DNA of 64,000 bases from positions 1 to 64,000 of the forward strand of contig JAFVBO010000089.1 of assembly GCA_017479935.1 (NCBI GenBank), written 5' to 3'. The notes under the pieces were generated by a model, which did not search any database, was not told where the DNA came from, and saw nothing but the letters and a program-made list of their open reading frames with translations. This stretch comes from Lachnospiraceae bacterium (GTDB lineage Bacteria > Bacillota > Clostridia > Lachnospirales > Lachnospiraceae). Below are positions 18,225 to 27,321 of the stretch, in pieces. Both the position numbers and the translations under genes were made by a program. The first letter of the stretch is position 1; every line of letters starts with the position of its first letter.

Positions 18225-19085
18225 ATGGAAAAGAAAGAAGTAAACCGGATGGAGGCTGCGGCGGCGCGGAAGAAAGCCATCATCTACATCCTCCTTACGA
18301 TCTGGGGCCTCATGGTGCTGTTTCCGTTTTACTGGATGGTCCTCACCTCCGTAAAAAGTTACAGCGCATACAACGCGGAGTTTATTCCGCAGTTTTTCAC
18401 AACGTCGCCCACGCTGGACAACTACCGGGAAGTGTTCACGGCGGTGCCGCTTCTGCGTTACCTGGGAAACACCGTGATTTTCACGGTCCTGACCACCTTC
18501 TTCATGGTGATGGTGACGGTGTTGGCGGCTTACGCCTTTGCCCGGATTAAATTCGCGGGCAGGGACGTGGTGTTTCTTCTGTTTCTGGCGCTGATGATGA
18601 TCCCGAACGAACTCGTCATCATCACCAACTATGTCACGATCGTCAAAGCCGGCTGGCGCGATACCTTCCAGGGCCTGATCCTGCCGTCCATCACCTCGGT
18701 GTTTTACATCTATCTGCTGCGCGAAAACTTCGCCCAGGTGCCGGATGAGCTGTATTACGCGGCGAAGGTGGATGGAACGTCGGACATCAAGTACCTGTTT
18801 AAGGTGATGATCCCGATCTGCCGGCCGACGATCGTCACGATCACGATCCTGAAGGTGATCGAATGCTGGAATTCCTACGTGTGGCCGCGCCTGATCACCT
18901 ATGATCCCAACTATTACCTGGTCTCGAACGGAATTCAGGAACTGCGGGAAAACGGCCTGGGGCGCGAAAACATTCCGGCCATGATGGCGGCGGTGGTGGT
19001 CATTTCCATTCCACTGATTGTCCTGTTCCTGATTTTCCATAAGAAGATCATGGAAGGCGTATCGCGGGGAGGTACCAAGGGATGA
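18225..19085 (+). CDS. Sugar ABC transporter permease (MalG/UgpE type)
   Basis: A 286-residue permease that pairs with the preceding one. It has six predicted helices and the EAA loop YYAAKVDGTSDIKYLFKV followed by MIPICRP. The first helix contains LLTIWGLMVLFPFYWMV, typical of MalG-type proteins, and the C-terminus ends in the short cytoplasmic GVSRGGTKG tail. The stop codon overlaps the start of the binding-protein gene in an ATGA arrangement (19082-19085), which implies translational coupling. Confidence 0.92.
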   Translation: MEKKEVNRMEAAAARKKAIIYILLTIWGLMVLFPFYWMVLTSVKSYSAYNAEFIPQFFTTSPTLDNYREVFTAVPLLRYLGNTVIFTVLTTFFMVMVTVLAAYAFARIKFAGRDVVFLLFLALMMIPNELVIITNYVTIVKAGWRDTFQGLILPSITSVFYIYLLRENFAQVPDELYYAAKVDGTSDIKYLFKVMIPICRPTIVTITILKVIECWNSYVWPRLITYDPNYYLVSNGIQELRENGLGRENIPAMMAAVVVISIPLIVLFLIFHKKIMEGVSRGGTKG

Positions 19086-20758
19086 GAAGGACGGAACATT
19101 TACGGTCAATCGGATACGAGAAAAGCCGGCGCGCATTCTGGCGCGGGAAGCCGTTTCTTCTGGCGATTTTCGCCATCGTGCTGGCGCTATTTACCCTTTC
19201 CGGATGCCACGGCTCCGTCAAGCGGGCTTCGTTTGAGGTGCCGGAAGAATTTGATGAGACAAGGACGTATGAGATCTCGTTCTGGGCGAAAAACGATACG
19301 AATAAGACGCAGGTGGAGATTTATGAAGGCGCCATCGCATCGTTCCAGGAGATTTATCCCAATATCCATGTAACCCTGAAGTTATATACCAACTACGGGG
19401 ACATTTATAACGATGTCATCACAAACCTGGCGACGGATACGACGCCCAATGTATGTATCAGTTATCCGGATCATATCGCGACGTATCTGGAAGGCCAGAA
19501 TGTGGTGGTGCCGTTAGATGATCTGTTTACCGATGAGAAGTACGGCCTGGGCGGATCGGAGGTGCGCTTTGACGGCCCCACGCAGGCGGAGCTGGTGCCG
19601 GAATTCTTGAGCGAATGCGATTTTTCCGGTTTTTACTACGCCGTGCCGTACATGCGCTCGACGGAGAGCTGCTACGTCAACAAAACCTTTGTCGAGAAGT
19701 TGGGCTTTACGCTTCCGGACGTCCTCACCTGGGATTTTGTCTGGGAAGTGTCCGAGGCGGCCATGGAAAAGGACGCGAACGGCAACTACCTGGTAAACGG
19801 CCAGAAGATTCTGTATCCGTTCATGTATAAGTCCACCGACAACATGATGATCCAGCGGCTTTCTCAGATGGAAGCCCCGTACTCCTCGGGGAGGGGCGAG
19901 GTGCTGCTGTTTAACGACACGACGAAAAGCGTGTTATATGAAATCAGCGAGCATGCGTTTTCCCGATCCTTTACCACCTTCTCGATCACCGGCTATCCGG
20001 CCAACTTTTTAAACGCCGGCCAGTGCATCTTCGCGGTGGATTCCACCGCCGGCTCCACCTGGATGGGGAGCGATGCGCCGTTAGTGGACATTCCGAAGGA
20101 TAAGCTGGTTCAGTTTGAGACGGCCGTCATGACGGTTCCGCAGGTGGATCCGGAAAATCCGAAGATGATTTCCCAGGGCCCTTCGATCTGCCTCTTTAAC
20201 AAGGCCGATCACCAGGAAGTCCTGGCATCCTGGCTCTTTCTGCAGTATATGCTGACCAACGACGTGCAGATTTCCTACGCGACGACGGAAGGATATGTTC
20301 CTGTCACCTTAAAGGCGCAGAACTCCCCGGAATACCAGGACTATCTGTCCAGAAGCGGAGAGGATAACAGCTACTATTATCCGGTGAAGATCGCGGCGAC
20401 GAAGCTCCTCATCGACAACATGGCAAACACTTTTGTGACGCCGGTCTTCAGCGGCTCCGCGTCACTGCGCGATGCGGCCGGGTACCTCATCGAGGATGTC
20501 ACAAAAGCCCGCCGCCGTAAGAAAGAAGTGGACGATGCCTACGTCGAAAACCTCTACAAGGAAACCGCCAGCCTGTACCACCTCGATGAAATCGTGGTCA
20601 AGGATGAGGAGCTGACGAGCGACCGGAAAGCCGTCTTAGGCGAGCTTCCGGGTGAGGCGAAGACGCTGATCGGGATCCTGATCGTCGTTTGGATCGGCAT
20701 TTTGCTCTACGTTGTCACGGACTTTGTGCGGGAGCAGAGGAAGAAGAAAGCTGCTTGA
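19082..20758 (+). CDS. Solute-binding lipoprotein with extra C-terminal membrane helix
   Basis: A 558-residue extracellular solute-binding protein (family 1) that should deliver a sugar to the two permeases. A long basic N-terminus leads to a hydrophobic segment and lipobox LSGC, so Cys42 is probably lipidated. The binding domain begins with YEISFWAKND and includes the typical IASFQEIYPNIHVTLK strand. It is longer than the usual 420-450 residues because of a C-terminal extension: after GEAKT comes a predicted helix (LIGILIVVWIGILLYVV) and a basic end (REQRKKKAA). Both ends would then be membrane-attached, which is unusual for this family. The start overlaps the preceding gene by 4 bases. Confidence 0.88.
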   Translation: MRRTEHLRSIGYEKSRRAFWRGKPFLLAIFAIVLALFTLSGCHGSVKRASFEVPEEFDETRTYEISFWAKNDTNKTQVEIYEGAIASFQEIYPNIHVTLKLYTNYGDIYNDVITNLATDTTPNVCISYPDHIATYLEGQNVVVPLDDLFTDEKYGLGGSEVRFDGPTQAELVPEFLSECDFSGFYYAVPYMRSTESCYVNKTFVEKLGFTLPDVLTWDFVWEVSEAAMEKDANGNYLVNGQKILYPFMYKSTDNMMIQRLSQMEAPYSSGRGEVLLFNDTTKSVLYEISEHAFSRSFTTFSITGYPANFLNAGQCIFAVDSTAGSTWMGSDAPLVDIPKDKLVQFETAVMTVPQVDPENPKMISQGPSICLFNKADHQEVLASWLFLQYMLTNDVQISYATTEGYVPVTLKAQNSPEYQDYLSRSGEDNSYYYPVKIAATKLLIDNMANTFVTPVFSGSASLRDAAGYLIEDVTKARRRKKEVDDAYVENLYKETASLYHLDEIVVKDEELTSDRKAVLGELPGEAKTLIGILIVVWIGILLYVVTDFVREQRKKKAA

Positions 20759-20796
20759 CAATAGGAAAGAAGATTTCAATGTAAAGGAGAAAAAAC

Positions 20797-23046
20797 ATGA
20801 AAAAAGTAGTGGCACTTTTGATGGCGGCGTGCTGTGCATTCGCGTTTACCCCGGCGGTATCCGGCACGGCGCTTGCGGCAGAAGACGAGAAAGCGGCTGT
20901 CGTAGAAGAGACGAAGGCAGCAGATGCGGCGGAAGCAGCGAAGGCGGCTGAGGAAAACGCGGTTAACGCGGAAGCGGAAACGGCAGAGGCCGAAAAGGAA
21001 GAGGCGAAGGATGCCGTCGCGGATGAAAAGTCCGAAGGCGTCATGACCTACGCGCAGTACCTGGCTGCGGAGCTGGAAGATGAGGTCGTGATCGAAGCTT
21101 ACGTGCAGGCCAAGCAGAGCTGGTGGGACAACAAGGCGACCGTGTACACGCAGGATGCGGATGGCGCGTACTTCCTGTACAACATGGCCTGCTCCGAGGA
21201 AGATTACGCAAAGCTTCTGCCCGGCACGAAGATCAAAGTGACGGGATACAAGTCCGAGTGGTCCGGTGAGGTGGAAATCGTCGATGCCACCTTCGAAATT
21301 CTGGAAGGCGAATACATCGCGAAGCCTGTGGATGTGACCGATCTTCTGGGAATGGATGAGCTGGTGGAATTCCAGAACCAGCTGGTTTCCTTTACGGGCA
21401 TGACCGTGGAAGCGATCGGCGAAAAGGGCGAGGCCTTCCTGTACAACTGGGATGGCTCCGGCACAGATGGAAATGACTTATACTTCAAGGTGAGTAAAGA
21501 TGGCGCAAGCTATACCTTTACCGTGGAGTCCTACCTGTGCGATAAGTCGACGGATGTATATGCGGCTGTTAAGGAGCTGAAGGTCGGCGATGTGATCGAC
21601 ATGGAAGGTTTCCTTTACTGGTATGAGGGAGTAAACCCCCACATCACAAAGGTGGCTCCTCACGTAGACATCAACGAAAAGTCTGAAGGCGTCATGACCT
21701 ATGCAGAGTACATGAAGGCAGAACTGGAAGATGAGGTCGTGATCGAGGCTTATGTCCAGGCGAAGCAAAGCTGGTGGGATAACAAGGCGACCGTGTACAC
21801 GCAGGATGGCGATGGCGCGTACTTCCTGTACAACATGGCCTGCTCCGAGGAAGATTACGCGAAGCTCGTTCCGGGCACGAAGATCAAGGTGACAGGATAT
21901 AAGTCCGAGTGGTCCGGAGAGGTAGAAATCGTGGATGCCAGCTTCGAAATCGTGGAAGCCGAAGAAGGCAAGGAAAGCGTGTCCTATGTGGCCAAGCCCG
22001 TGGACGTAACGGATCTGTTAGGAACCGAAGCGCTCATCAAGTGGCAGAACCGGAAGGTTTCCTTTACGGGCATGACCGTGGAAGCGATCGGCGAGAAGGG
22101 CGAAACGTTCCTGTACAACTGGGACGGCTCCGGCACCGACGGAAACGATCTGTACTTCAAGGTTGGTAAAGCCGGTGCAAGCTATACCTTCACCGTGGAA
22201 TCCTATCTGTGCGACAAGACGACGGACGTATATGCAGCGGTTAAGGAACTGAAGGTGGGCGACGTGGTCGACCTGGAAGGCTTCCTTTACTGGTACGAGG
22301 GTGTGAACCCGCACATCACCGCTGTCGCGGAGCATAAGGAAAAGGATGCGAAGTCCGAAGGCGCCATGACCTACGACGAATATCTGGCTGCGGAGCTGGA
22401 GGACGAGGTCGTGATCGAGGCTTACGTGCAGGCGAAACAGAGCTGGTGGGACAACAAGGCGACCGTGTACACGCAGGATGCCGATGGCGCGTACTTCCTG
22501 TATAACATGGCCTGCTCCGAGGAAGATTACGCGAAACTCCTTCCTGGCACGAAGATCAAGGTGACGGGCTTTAAGTCCGAATGGTCCGGTGAGGTGGAAA
22601 TCGTCGATGCCAGCTTTGAAATCCTGGAAGGCCATTATGTGGCCAGACCGGAGGACGTGACGGCGCTCCTGGGCACCGATGCGCTGGTGAAGAAGCAGAA
22701 CCGCAAGGTTTCCTTCAAGGGCATGACCGTGGAAGCGATCGGCGAAAAGGGCGAAACGTTCCTGTACAACTGGGACGGCTCCGGCACCGACGGAAACGAT
22801 CTGTACTTCAAGGTAAGCAAAGACGGTGAAACCTATACCTTCACTGTCGAGTCCTACCTGTGCGATAATACGACCGATGTATACGCGGCCGTAAAGGCAC
22901 TGGAGGTTGGCCAGACAGTGGATCTGACCGGTTACCTGTACTGGTATGAGGGCGTGAACCCGCACATCACCTCCGTGAAGGTAGTGGAGCAGAAGGCGGC
23001 AGAAACGAATGTAGCCGATGGCGGAAGAATCATGATGATTCCGTAA
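20797..23046 (+). CDS. Secreted protein of three tandem ~220-residue repeats
   Basis: A 749-residue exported protein that I cannot assign to a named family. It has a Sec signal (MKKVVALLMAACCAFAF, cleavage near ALA-AE), an Ala/Glu-rich linker to about residue 78, and three repeats starting SEG(V/A)MTY at about 79, 296 and 520. Each repeat has a first half (EDEVVIEAYVQAKQSWWDN to GEVEIVDA) and a second half (KVSFTGMTVEAIGEKGE to YWYEGVNPHI). Both halves read like short beta-barrels of the OB-fold type, giving six in a row; this is inference. It begins 38 bases after the binding-protein gene behind AAAGGAG and is probably the last gene of the transporter operon, suggesting a role in glycan capture at the surface. 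Confidence 0.75.
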   Translation: MKKVVALLMAACCAFAFTPAVSGTALAAEDEKAAVVEETKAADAAEAAKAAEENAVNAEAETAEAEKEEAKDAVADEKSEGVMTYAQYLAAELEDEVVIEAYVQAKQSWWDNKATVYTQDADGAYFLYNMACSEEDYAKLLPGTKIKVTGYKSEWSGEVEIVDATFEILEGEYIAKPVDVTDLLGMDELVEFQNQLVSFTGMTVEAIGEKGEAFLYNWDGSGTDGNDLYFKVSKDGASYTFTVESYLCDKSTDVYAAVKELKVGDVIDMEGFLYWYEGVNPHITKVAPHVDINEKSEGVMTYAEYMKAELEDEVVIEAYVQAKQSWWDNKATVYTQDGDGAYFLYNMACSEEDYAKLVPGTKIKVTGYKSEWSGEVEIVDASFEIVEAEEGKESVSYVAKPVDVTDLLGTEALIKWQNRKVSFTGMTVEAIGEKGETFLYNWDGSGTDGNDLYFKVGKAGASYTFTVESYLCDKTTDVYAAVKELKVGDVVDLEGFLYWYEGVNPHITAVAEHKEKDAKSEGAMTYDEYLAAELEDEVVIEAYVQAKQSWWDNKATVYTQDADGAYFLYNMACSEEDYAKLLPGTKIKVTGFKSEWSGEVEIVDASFEILEGHYVARPEDVTALLGTDALVKKQNRKVSFKGMTVEAIGEKGETFLYNWDGSGTDGNDLYFKVSKDGETYTFTVESYLCDNTTDVYAAVKALEVGQTVDLTGYLYWYEGVNPHITSVKVVEQKAAETNVADGGRIMMIP

Positions 23047-23075
23047 TGGAAGCTGAGAAGCTGAAGGGGACGAAA

Positions 23076-23142
23076 GTGACAGGGGACGGGTCTGTGTCAC
23101 AAAAGCGGATAGCTTTTGTGACACAGGCCCGTCCCCTGTCAC
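23076..23142. repeat. Near-perfect 31 bp inverted repeat, GTGACAGGGGACGG family
   Basis: Bases 23076-23106 pair with 23112-23142 with a single mismatch and a 5-base loop. The stem begins GTGACAGGGGACGGG and ends TCACAAAAGC. It lies 30 bases after the stop of the repeat protein and probably ends the transporter transcript. The rest of the gap up to 23333 shows nothing I recognise. Confidence 0.85.
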
Positions 23143-23333
23143 TTCATTTGAAACAGTTAAAATTGATCGATCATGGTATAGCTGCTCACCCGCTGATTGG
23201 ATATTTGTTGTCACATTTGCATCGACATCCGAAATCAAATATTATCAGTATCATAATGGCGGGTTTGCTCTCGTGGAATAAGAAACGGCTATAAAAATTA
23301 GCACATCCTTTTCCATGGTACCAGCGGTTTCGC

Positions 23334-23361
23334 TTGCCTTTTCAACCCTTTATTGTATAAT
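23334..23361 (+). promoter_or_regulatory. Candidate promoter of the amidohydrolase-symporter operon
   Basis: TTGCCT (23334-23339), a 16-base spacer and TATAAT (23356-23361), about 130 bases before the start at 23493. Confidence 0.6.
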
Positions 23362-23492
23362 GTAAATGGTATGACTTGAATAAGACGGTTCTTTGTGGAA
23401 AACACAAGAGATGGTGAGGATAGAAATTGTATGACAGATGAAAAACCCGTCTCGTCCTTGGAGATTGTTTGATTGATGGAAGGAGAAAAACA

Positions 23493-24665
23493 ATGGACGT
23501 AAAAAAACTGGCAGCTGAGGTTCAGGATTATCTCATCGAGATGAGACGAGAGTTTCACCGGCATCCGGAACCCAGCATGAAGGAATTTGAAACCAATAAA
23601 CGGATCAAAGAAGAACTCGACAAGATGGGCGTTCCGTGGGAGAGCGTCGGCGATACGCTCGGTATCATGGGAACCTTAAAGGGCGGAAAGCCGGGCAAGA
23701 CGCTGATGCTGCGCTCGGATATGGACGCGTTGGAGATCAACGAGGAGAGCGGCGTGGAGTTTGCCTCTGAAAAACCCGGTCTGATGCACGCCTGCGGCCA
23801 CGACGCGCACATGGCGATTTTACTTGCCACGATCAAATGCCTTGTCAAAGTCAAGGATGAACTGCCTGGCACGGTCAAGTTCCTGTTTCAGCCGTCGGAA
23901 GAGAACGGCCTGGGTGGACGCCTCATGGTGGACAACGGCGTCATGGAAGGAATCGACGGGTGCTTTGGCATGCATGTATGGTCCGGCGTTCCGGTCGGAA
24001 AAATCTCTGTGGATCCCGGTCCCCGCATGGCCTCCTGCGGCTTTTTTACGATCCATGTAAAGGGCAAGAGCGGACATGGCGCCAGACCTCACGAGGGGAT
24101 CGATGCGGCCGTGGCCTCCGCCGCCATCCTGTTAAACCTGCAGTCCATCGTCAGCCGAGAGACGGATCCGGCCGATACGGCCGTGGTTACCATTGGCAAG
24201 GTGCGGATCGGCGATCAGCGCAATATCATCGCGGAGGACGGCTATTTAGAGGGCACCACCCGTACCTTCCAGCCGGAAGTGCGCGCCCGTTTTGAGGACA
24301 CCATCCGCCGTATCGCCGTCAGCACCGCGGAAGCGTACCGCTGCGAGGCGGAGCTGGATTACTACGACATCGTGGCTCCGACCGTCAACGATCCGGTCTG
24401 CTCGGAGCGGGCCAGGAAGTCGGTTATCAAGATTCTGGGCGAGGACGCAGTGACAACATTCAAGCCCATCACGGTGGCGGAGGATATGTCGGCCTACATG
24501 AACATCGCTCCCGGGTGCTTCGCCTTCGTGGGTGTGGGCAATCCGGAGATCGGCGCGGACTGGGATCATCATAACTGCCACTTTAAGATCGATGAGAACG
24601 GTCTGATTAATGGCGTCATGCTGTTCCTTCAGTATACGGAGGACTGGCTGAACGAGTTTGCGTAA
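23493..24665 (+). CDS. M20D-type metal-dependent amidohydrolase
   Basis: A 390-residue cytoplasmic enzyme of the HipO/IAA-amino-acid hydrolase type, which removes acyl groups from N-acyl amino acids or similar amides. Visible features are the opening REFHRHPEPSMKE, LRSDMDALEI, the metal ligands in ACGHDAH (Cys101, His103), the catalytic SEENG (Glu136-Glu137), the His in MHVWSG, and the dimerisation-domain segment GKSGHGARPHEG. ATG 23493 has AAGGAG eight bases upstream; the earlier in-frame ATG at 23469 has no such site. It is followed after 31 bases by a symporter gene, so the pair may take up and process an acylated compound. The exact substrate is unknown. Confidence 0.9.
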   Translation: MDVKKLAAEVQDYLIEMRREFHRHPEPSMKEFETNKRIKEELDKMGVPWESVGDTLGIMGTLKGGKPGKTLMLRSDMDALEINEESGVEFASEKPGLMHACGHDAHMAILLATIKCLVKVKDELPGTVKFLFQPSEENGLGGRLMVDNGVMEGIDGCFGMHVWSGVPVGKISVDPGPRMASCGFFTIHVKGKSGHGARPHEGIDAAVASAAILLNLQSIVSRETDPADTAVVTIGKVRIGDQRNIIAEDGYLEGTTRTFQPEVRARFEDTIRRIAVSTAEAYRCEAELDYYDIVAPTVNDPVCSERARKSVIKILGEDAVTTFKPITVAEDMSAYMNIAPGCFAFVGVGNPEIGADWDHHNCHFKIDENGLINGVMLFLQYTEDWLNEFA

Positions 24666-24696
24666 ATTTTTTGGGGAAACGAGGAAATGTAAGACA

Positions 24697-26142
24697 ATGG
24701 AACAGAAACAGAGTTTATCAGGGAAATCAAAGATATCCTATGGCCTTGGGGCGGTAGGAAAAGATATGGTGTACATGCTGTCCGCCAGCTATGTCCTGTA
24801 CTATTTCCAGGATGTTATGGGCGTCAGCGCTGCGGCGATGGGCGTGATCCTCTTGGCCGCCCGTGTCTTTGACGCGTTTAACGACCCGATCATGGGCGTG
24901 ATCGTGGCCAAAACCAAAACCCGCTGGGGAAAGTTCCGCCCCTGGCTGCTCATCGGAACCGTCACGAACGCCATCGTGCTGTACCTCATGTTCAGCGCGC
25001 CGCCCGCTCTTGATGCCGCCGGCATCACCGCCTACGCGGCCGTCACCTACATTTTGTGGGGCGTCACCTACACCATGATGGACATTCCTTACTGGTCCAT
25101 GATCCCGGCCTTCACCGAGGGCGGAAAAGAAAGAGAAAACCTGACAACTCTGGCCCGTTCCTGCGCCGGCGTCGGTTCGGCCATCATCACGATCGTGACG
25201 ATGATCGCCGTCCACGCGCTGGGCGGCGGCGTTCTCGGCGCGGACGCAGCCGCCCGGGAGGTGGAGCGGGTTGGTTTCTCCTGGTTCTCCGTGATCATCG
25301 CCGTGCTGTTCATCGCCTTTACGGTGCTCACCTGCGTGAACGTAAAAGAAAAGTCCACGACGGACATGGAGACGACCTCCGTCGGCCAGATGTTCAAGGC
25401 GCTTCTGCAGAACGACCAGACCATGGCGGTGGTGATTGCCATCGTCCTGATCAACTGCTCCATCTACATCACCTCCAACCTGGTGCTGTATTTCTTCAAG
25501 TACGACTTTGGCGGAACCTCCTGGTATGGCTCCTATACCTTGTTTAACACCTTCGGCGGCGCGATCCAGATCCTGTCCATGATGCTGTTTTATCCGATGC
25601 TTCGCCGTCGGTTCTCCAGCAATAAAATTTTCTACATCAGCCTGTTTATGGCGATCATCGGCTATGCCGTGCTGCTTCTTTTGGCCAGCACCAACATGAG
25701 CAACGTATACCTGCTGTTTATCCCGGCCTTTATGATCTTTTCGGCCAACGGCATGCTGTCCGTACTGACCACCATCTTCCTGGCCAACACGGTTGATTAT
25801 GGCGAGTTGAAGAATAACCGCCGCGATGAAAGTGTCATCTTCTCCATGCAGACGTTCGTTGTCAAGCTGGCGTCCGGCGTGGCGGCGTTTGTCGCGGCTA
25901 TGAGCCTGCAGTTTAACAACTTAAGCGACGCAGCCGTCACGGAAGCCGACCAGACCGTGGACTTTTCCCTGGCTGTAGCGGAAAGCGCCAAGATGGGCCT
26001 TCGCATGACCATGTCGGTGCTGCCGATTGTTGGCTTGTTTGTCGCGTTGATCTGGTTTAAGTTCAAGTATAAGCTGACGGAGGAAAAGGTGGCAGAGATT
26101 GCGCAGCAGGTGCATGAGAAGCACATGAAAGAGGAAGCGTAA
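24697..26142 (+). CDS. GPH-family (MelB-like) sugar/cation symporter
   Basis: A 481-residue membrane transporter with about 12 predicted helices. The diagnostic N-terminal segment is present: KISYGLGAVGKDMVYMLSA, then DVMGVSAAAMG and RVFDAFNDPIMGVIV, followed by the loop KTKTRWGKFRPWLL. This family imports glycosides such as melibiose, xylosides or glucuronides with Na+ or H+. It shares a probable operon with the M20 amidohydrolase and is close to the GH3 clusters, so the substrate may be a released glycoside or N-acyl sugar conjugate; this is inference. ATG 24697 is chosen because GAGG at 24681 and the family-typical start fit it. The earlier ATG at 24658 would overlap the preceding gene and add 13 unconserved residues. 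Confidence 0.9.
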   Translation: MEQKQSLSGKSKISYGLGAVGKDMVYMLSASYVLYYFQDVMGVSAAAMGVILLAARVFDAFNDPIMGVIVAKTKTRWGKFRPWLLIGTVTNAIVLYLMFSAPPALDAAGITAYAAVTYILWGVTYTMMDIPYWSMIPAFTEGGKERENLTTLARSCAGVGSAIITIVTMIAVHALGGGVLGADAAAREVERVGFSWFSVIIAVLFIAFTVLTCVNVKEKSTTDMETTSVGQMFKALLQNDQTMAVVIAIVLINCSIYITSNLVLYFFKYDFGGTSWYGSYTLFNTFGGAIQILSMMLFYPMLRRRFSSNKIFYISLFMAIIGYAVLLLLASTNMSNVYLLFIPAFMIFSANGMLSVLTTIFLANTVDYGELKNNRRDESVIFSMQTFVVKLASGVAAFVAAMSLQFNNLSDAAVTEADQTVDFSLAVAESAKMGLRMTMSVLPIVGLFVALIWFKFKYKLTEEKVAEIAQQVHEKHMKEEA

Positions 26143-26232
26143 AGCGAGATTTTTCAGAGCGGACACGTTTGTAGCAAGAAAACGGAAGCGCTAAGAGGGA
26201 TAAGTCCCGCGGAAGCTTTTTGAATGAGAAGG

Positions 26233-26278
26233 AGGGCATACCGTTTCGGTCATATACGCTGATAGGGTATGCCCTTTA
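26233..26278 (+). terminator. Terminator-like hairpin of the GGCATACC family
   Basis: AGGGCATACC (26233-26242) pairs with GGTATGCCCT (26266-26275), about 90 bases after the symporter stop. The T run is short (TTAT). Confidence 0.7.
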
Positions 26279-26351
26279 TGACACTTATGAGCCGGTGAGA
26301 CATACCTTGGCAGGGAAAAAGCGAGAAAAGGTAGGAAGCGAGAAGATAAAA

Positions 26352-27197
26352 GTGAAAATAACCGTCCTAATAGAAAATACGAAGCAGGATGACCGCCTCG
26401 CCTGTGAGCATGGCCTGAGCCTCCTCATCGAATTTGAAGGGAAAAAATATCTCCTGGATTCCGGCAGCACGACAGCGTTTCTGGAAAACGCGGATCAGCT
26501 CGGAGAAAGCCTGGGCGATGTCGAGTGGGCGTTTCTGTCCCACGGCCATTGGGATCATTCCGGAGGCTTTGCGGAATACCTGCGCCGGTACCCGGACAAA
26601 ATCCTCTATATGGGACAAGGGGCAGCCGGTGACTTCGCGTCGGACGCCAACGAAACGGAGATGCATGACATCAGCATTCCGGCGGATTTGAAGACCGACT
26701 TTACAAAACAAATCCGCGTGCTGGCTGGCAAGACAGAGCTGGCGTCTGGCATCTGGGCGCTTCCACATACCACGCCCGGTCTGGAAAAGACCGGTGCGCG
26801 CGCGCACTTATATCGCCTGGTAAACGGAGAGGCTGTGCCGGATGATTTCTCCCATGAATTCAGCCTGGTGTTTGAAGAAGCGCGAGGGTTGATTATCCTG
26901 AACAGCTGCTCGCACGCCGGTGTGGCAAACATTGTGAAGGAAGTAAAGGAAGCCTTCCCCGGGCGGCGAATTCTGGCGTATGCGGGCGGCCTGCATATGA
27001 TGGGCCGGAAAAATGGACAGGAATGCAGCGCGTACTCGGAAGAAGAATTGAAAAAGGTGTGCGATGATCTGGTGGCGGATGGGCTGGAAAAGCTCCTGGC
27101 CGGACACTGCACGGGCCGGGTGGCTTACGGGATCCTGAAGAAATACCTGGGAGATAAGCTGGAACCGTTGTATACCGGTCAGAAAATTGTGTTATAA
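26352..27197 (+). CDS. Metallo-beta-lactamase-fold hydrolase, COG1237 type
   Basis: A predicted 281-residue cytoplasmic metal-dependent hydrolase. The zinc motif HGHWDH gives His64, His66, Asp68 and His69, preceded by the family signature YLLDSGSTTAFLENA and followed by GGFAEYLRRYPDKI. A second ligand region is NSCSHAGVANIV, and a late His lies in AGGLHMMG. The start is uncertain: conservation begins at KITVLIENTK, and a GTG at 26352 is in the right place with AGGAAG upstream. The in-frame ATG at 26220 lies inside or before the terminator hairpin and would add 44 unconserved residues. This branch includes a beta-RFAP-synthase-like group, but the actual substrate is unknown. Confidence 0.8.
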   Translation: MKITVLIENTKQDDRLACEHGLSLLIEFEGKKYLLDSGSTTAFLENADQLGESLGDVEWAFLSHGHWDHSGGFAEYLRRYPDKILYMGQGAAGDFASDANETEMHDISIPADLKTDFTKQIRVLAGKTELASGIWALPHTTPGLEKTGARAHLYRLVNGEAVPDDFSHEFSLVFEEARGLIILNSCSHAGVANIVKEVKEAFPGRRILAYAGGLHMMGRKNGQECSAYSEEELKKVCDDLVADGLEKLLAGHCTGRVAYGILKKYLGDKLEPLYTGQKIVL

Positions 27198-27321
27198 AAG
27201 AATGAACGATTTGAATTTGCATCGTATGCAGCTTGGAGAAAGCTACGGTACTTAAGCAGACAAGGAAACTAACAGAATGTACTTAAGCAGCTTCCATGGC
27301 TGCTTCACAAGGAGAAGGAAA

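Noticed and set aside
26220..26351. ATG start at 26220 for the metallo-beta-lactamase-fold gene
   Set aside because: It would translate the terminator hairpin at 26233 and add 44 unconserved residues. Conservation begins at the GTG at 26352.
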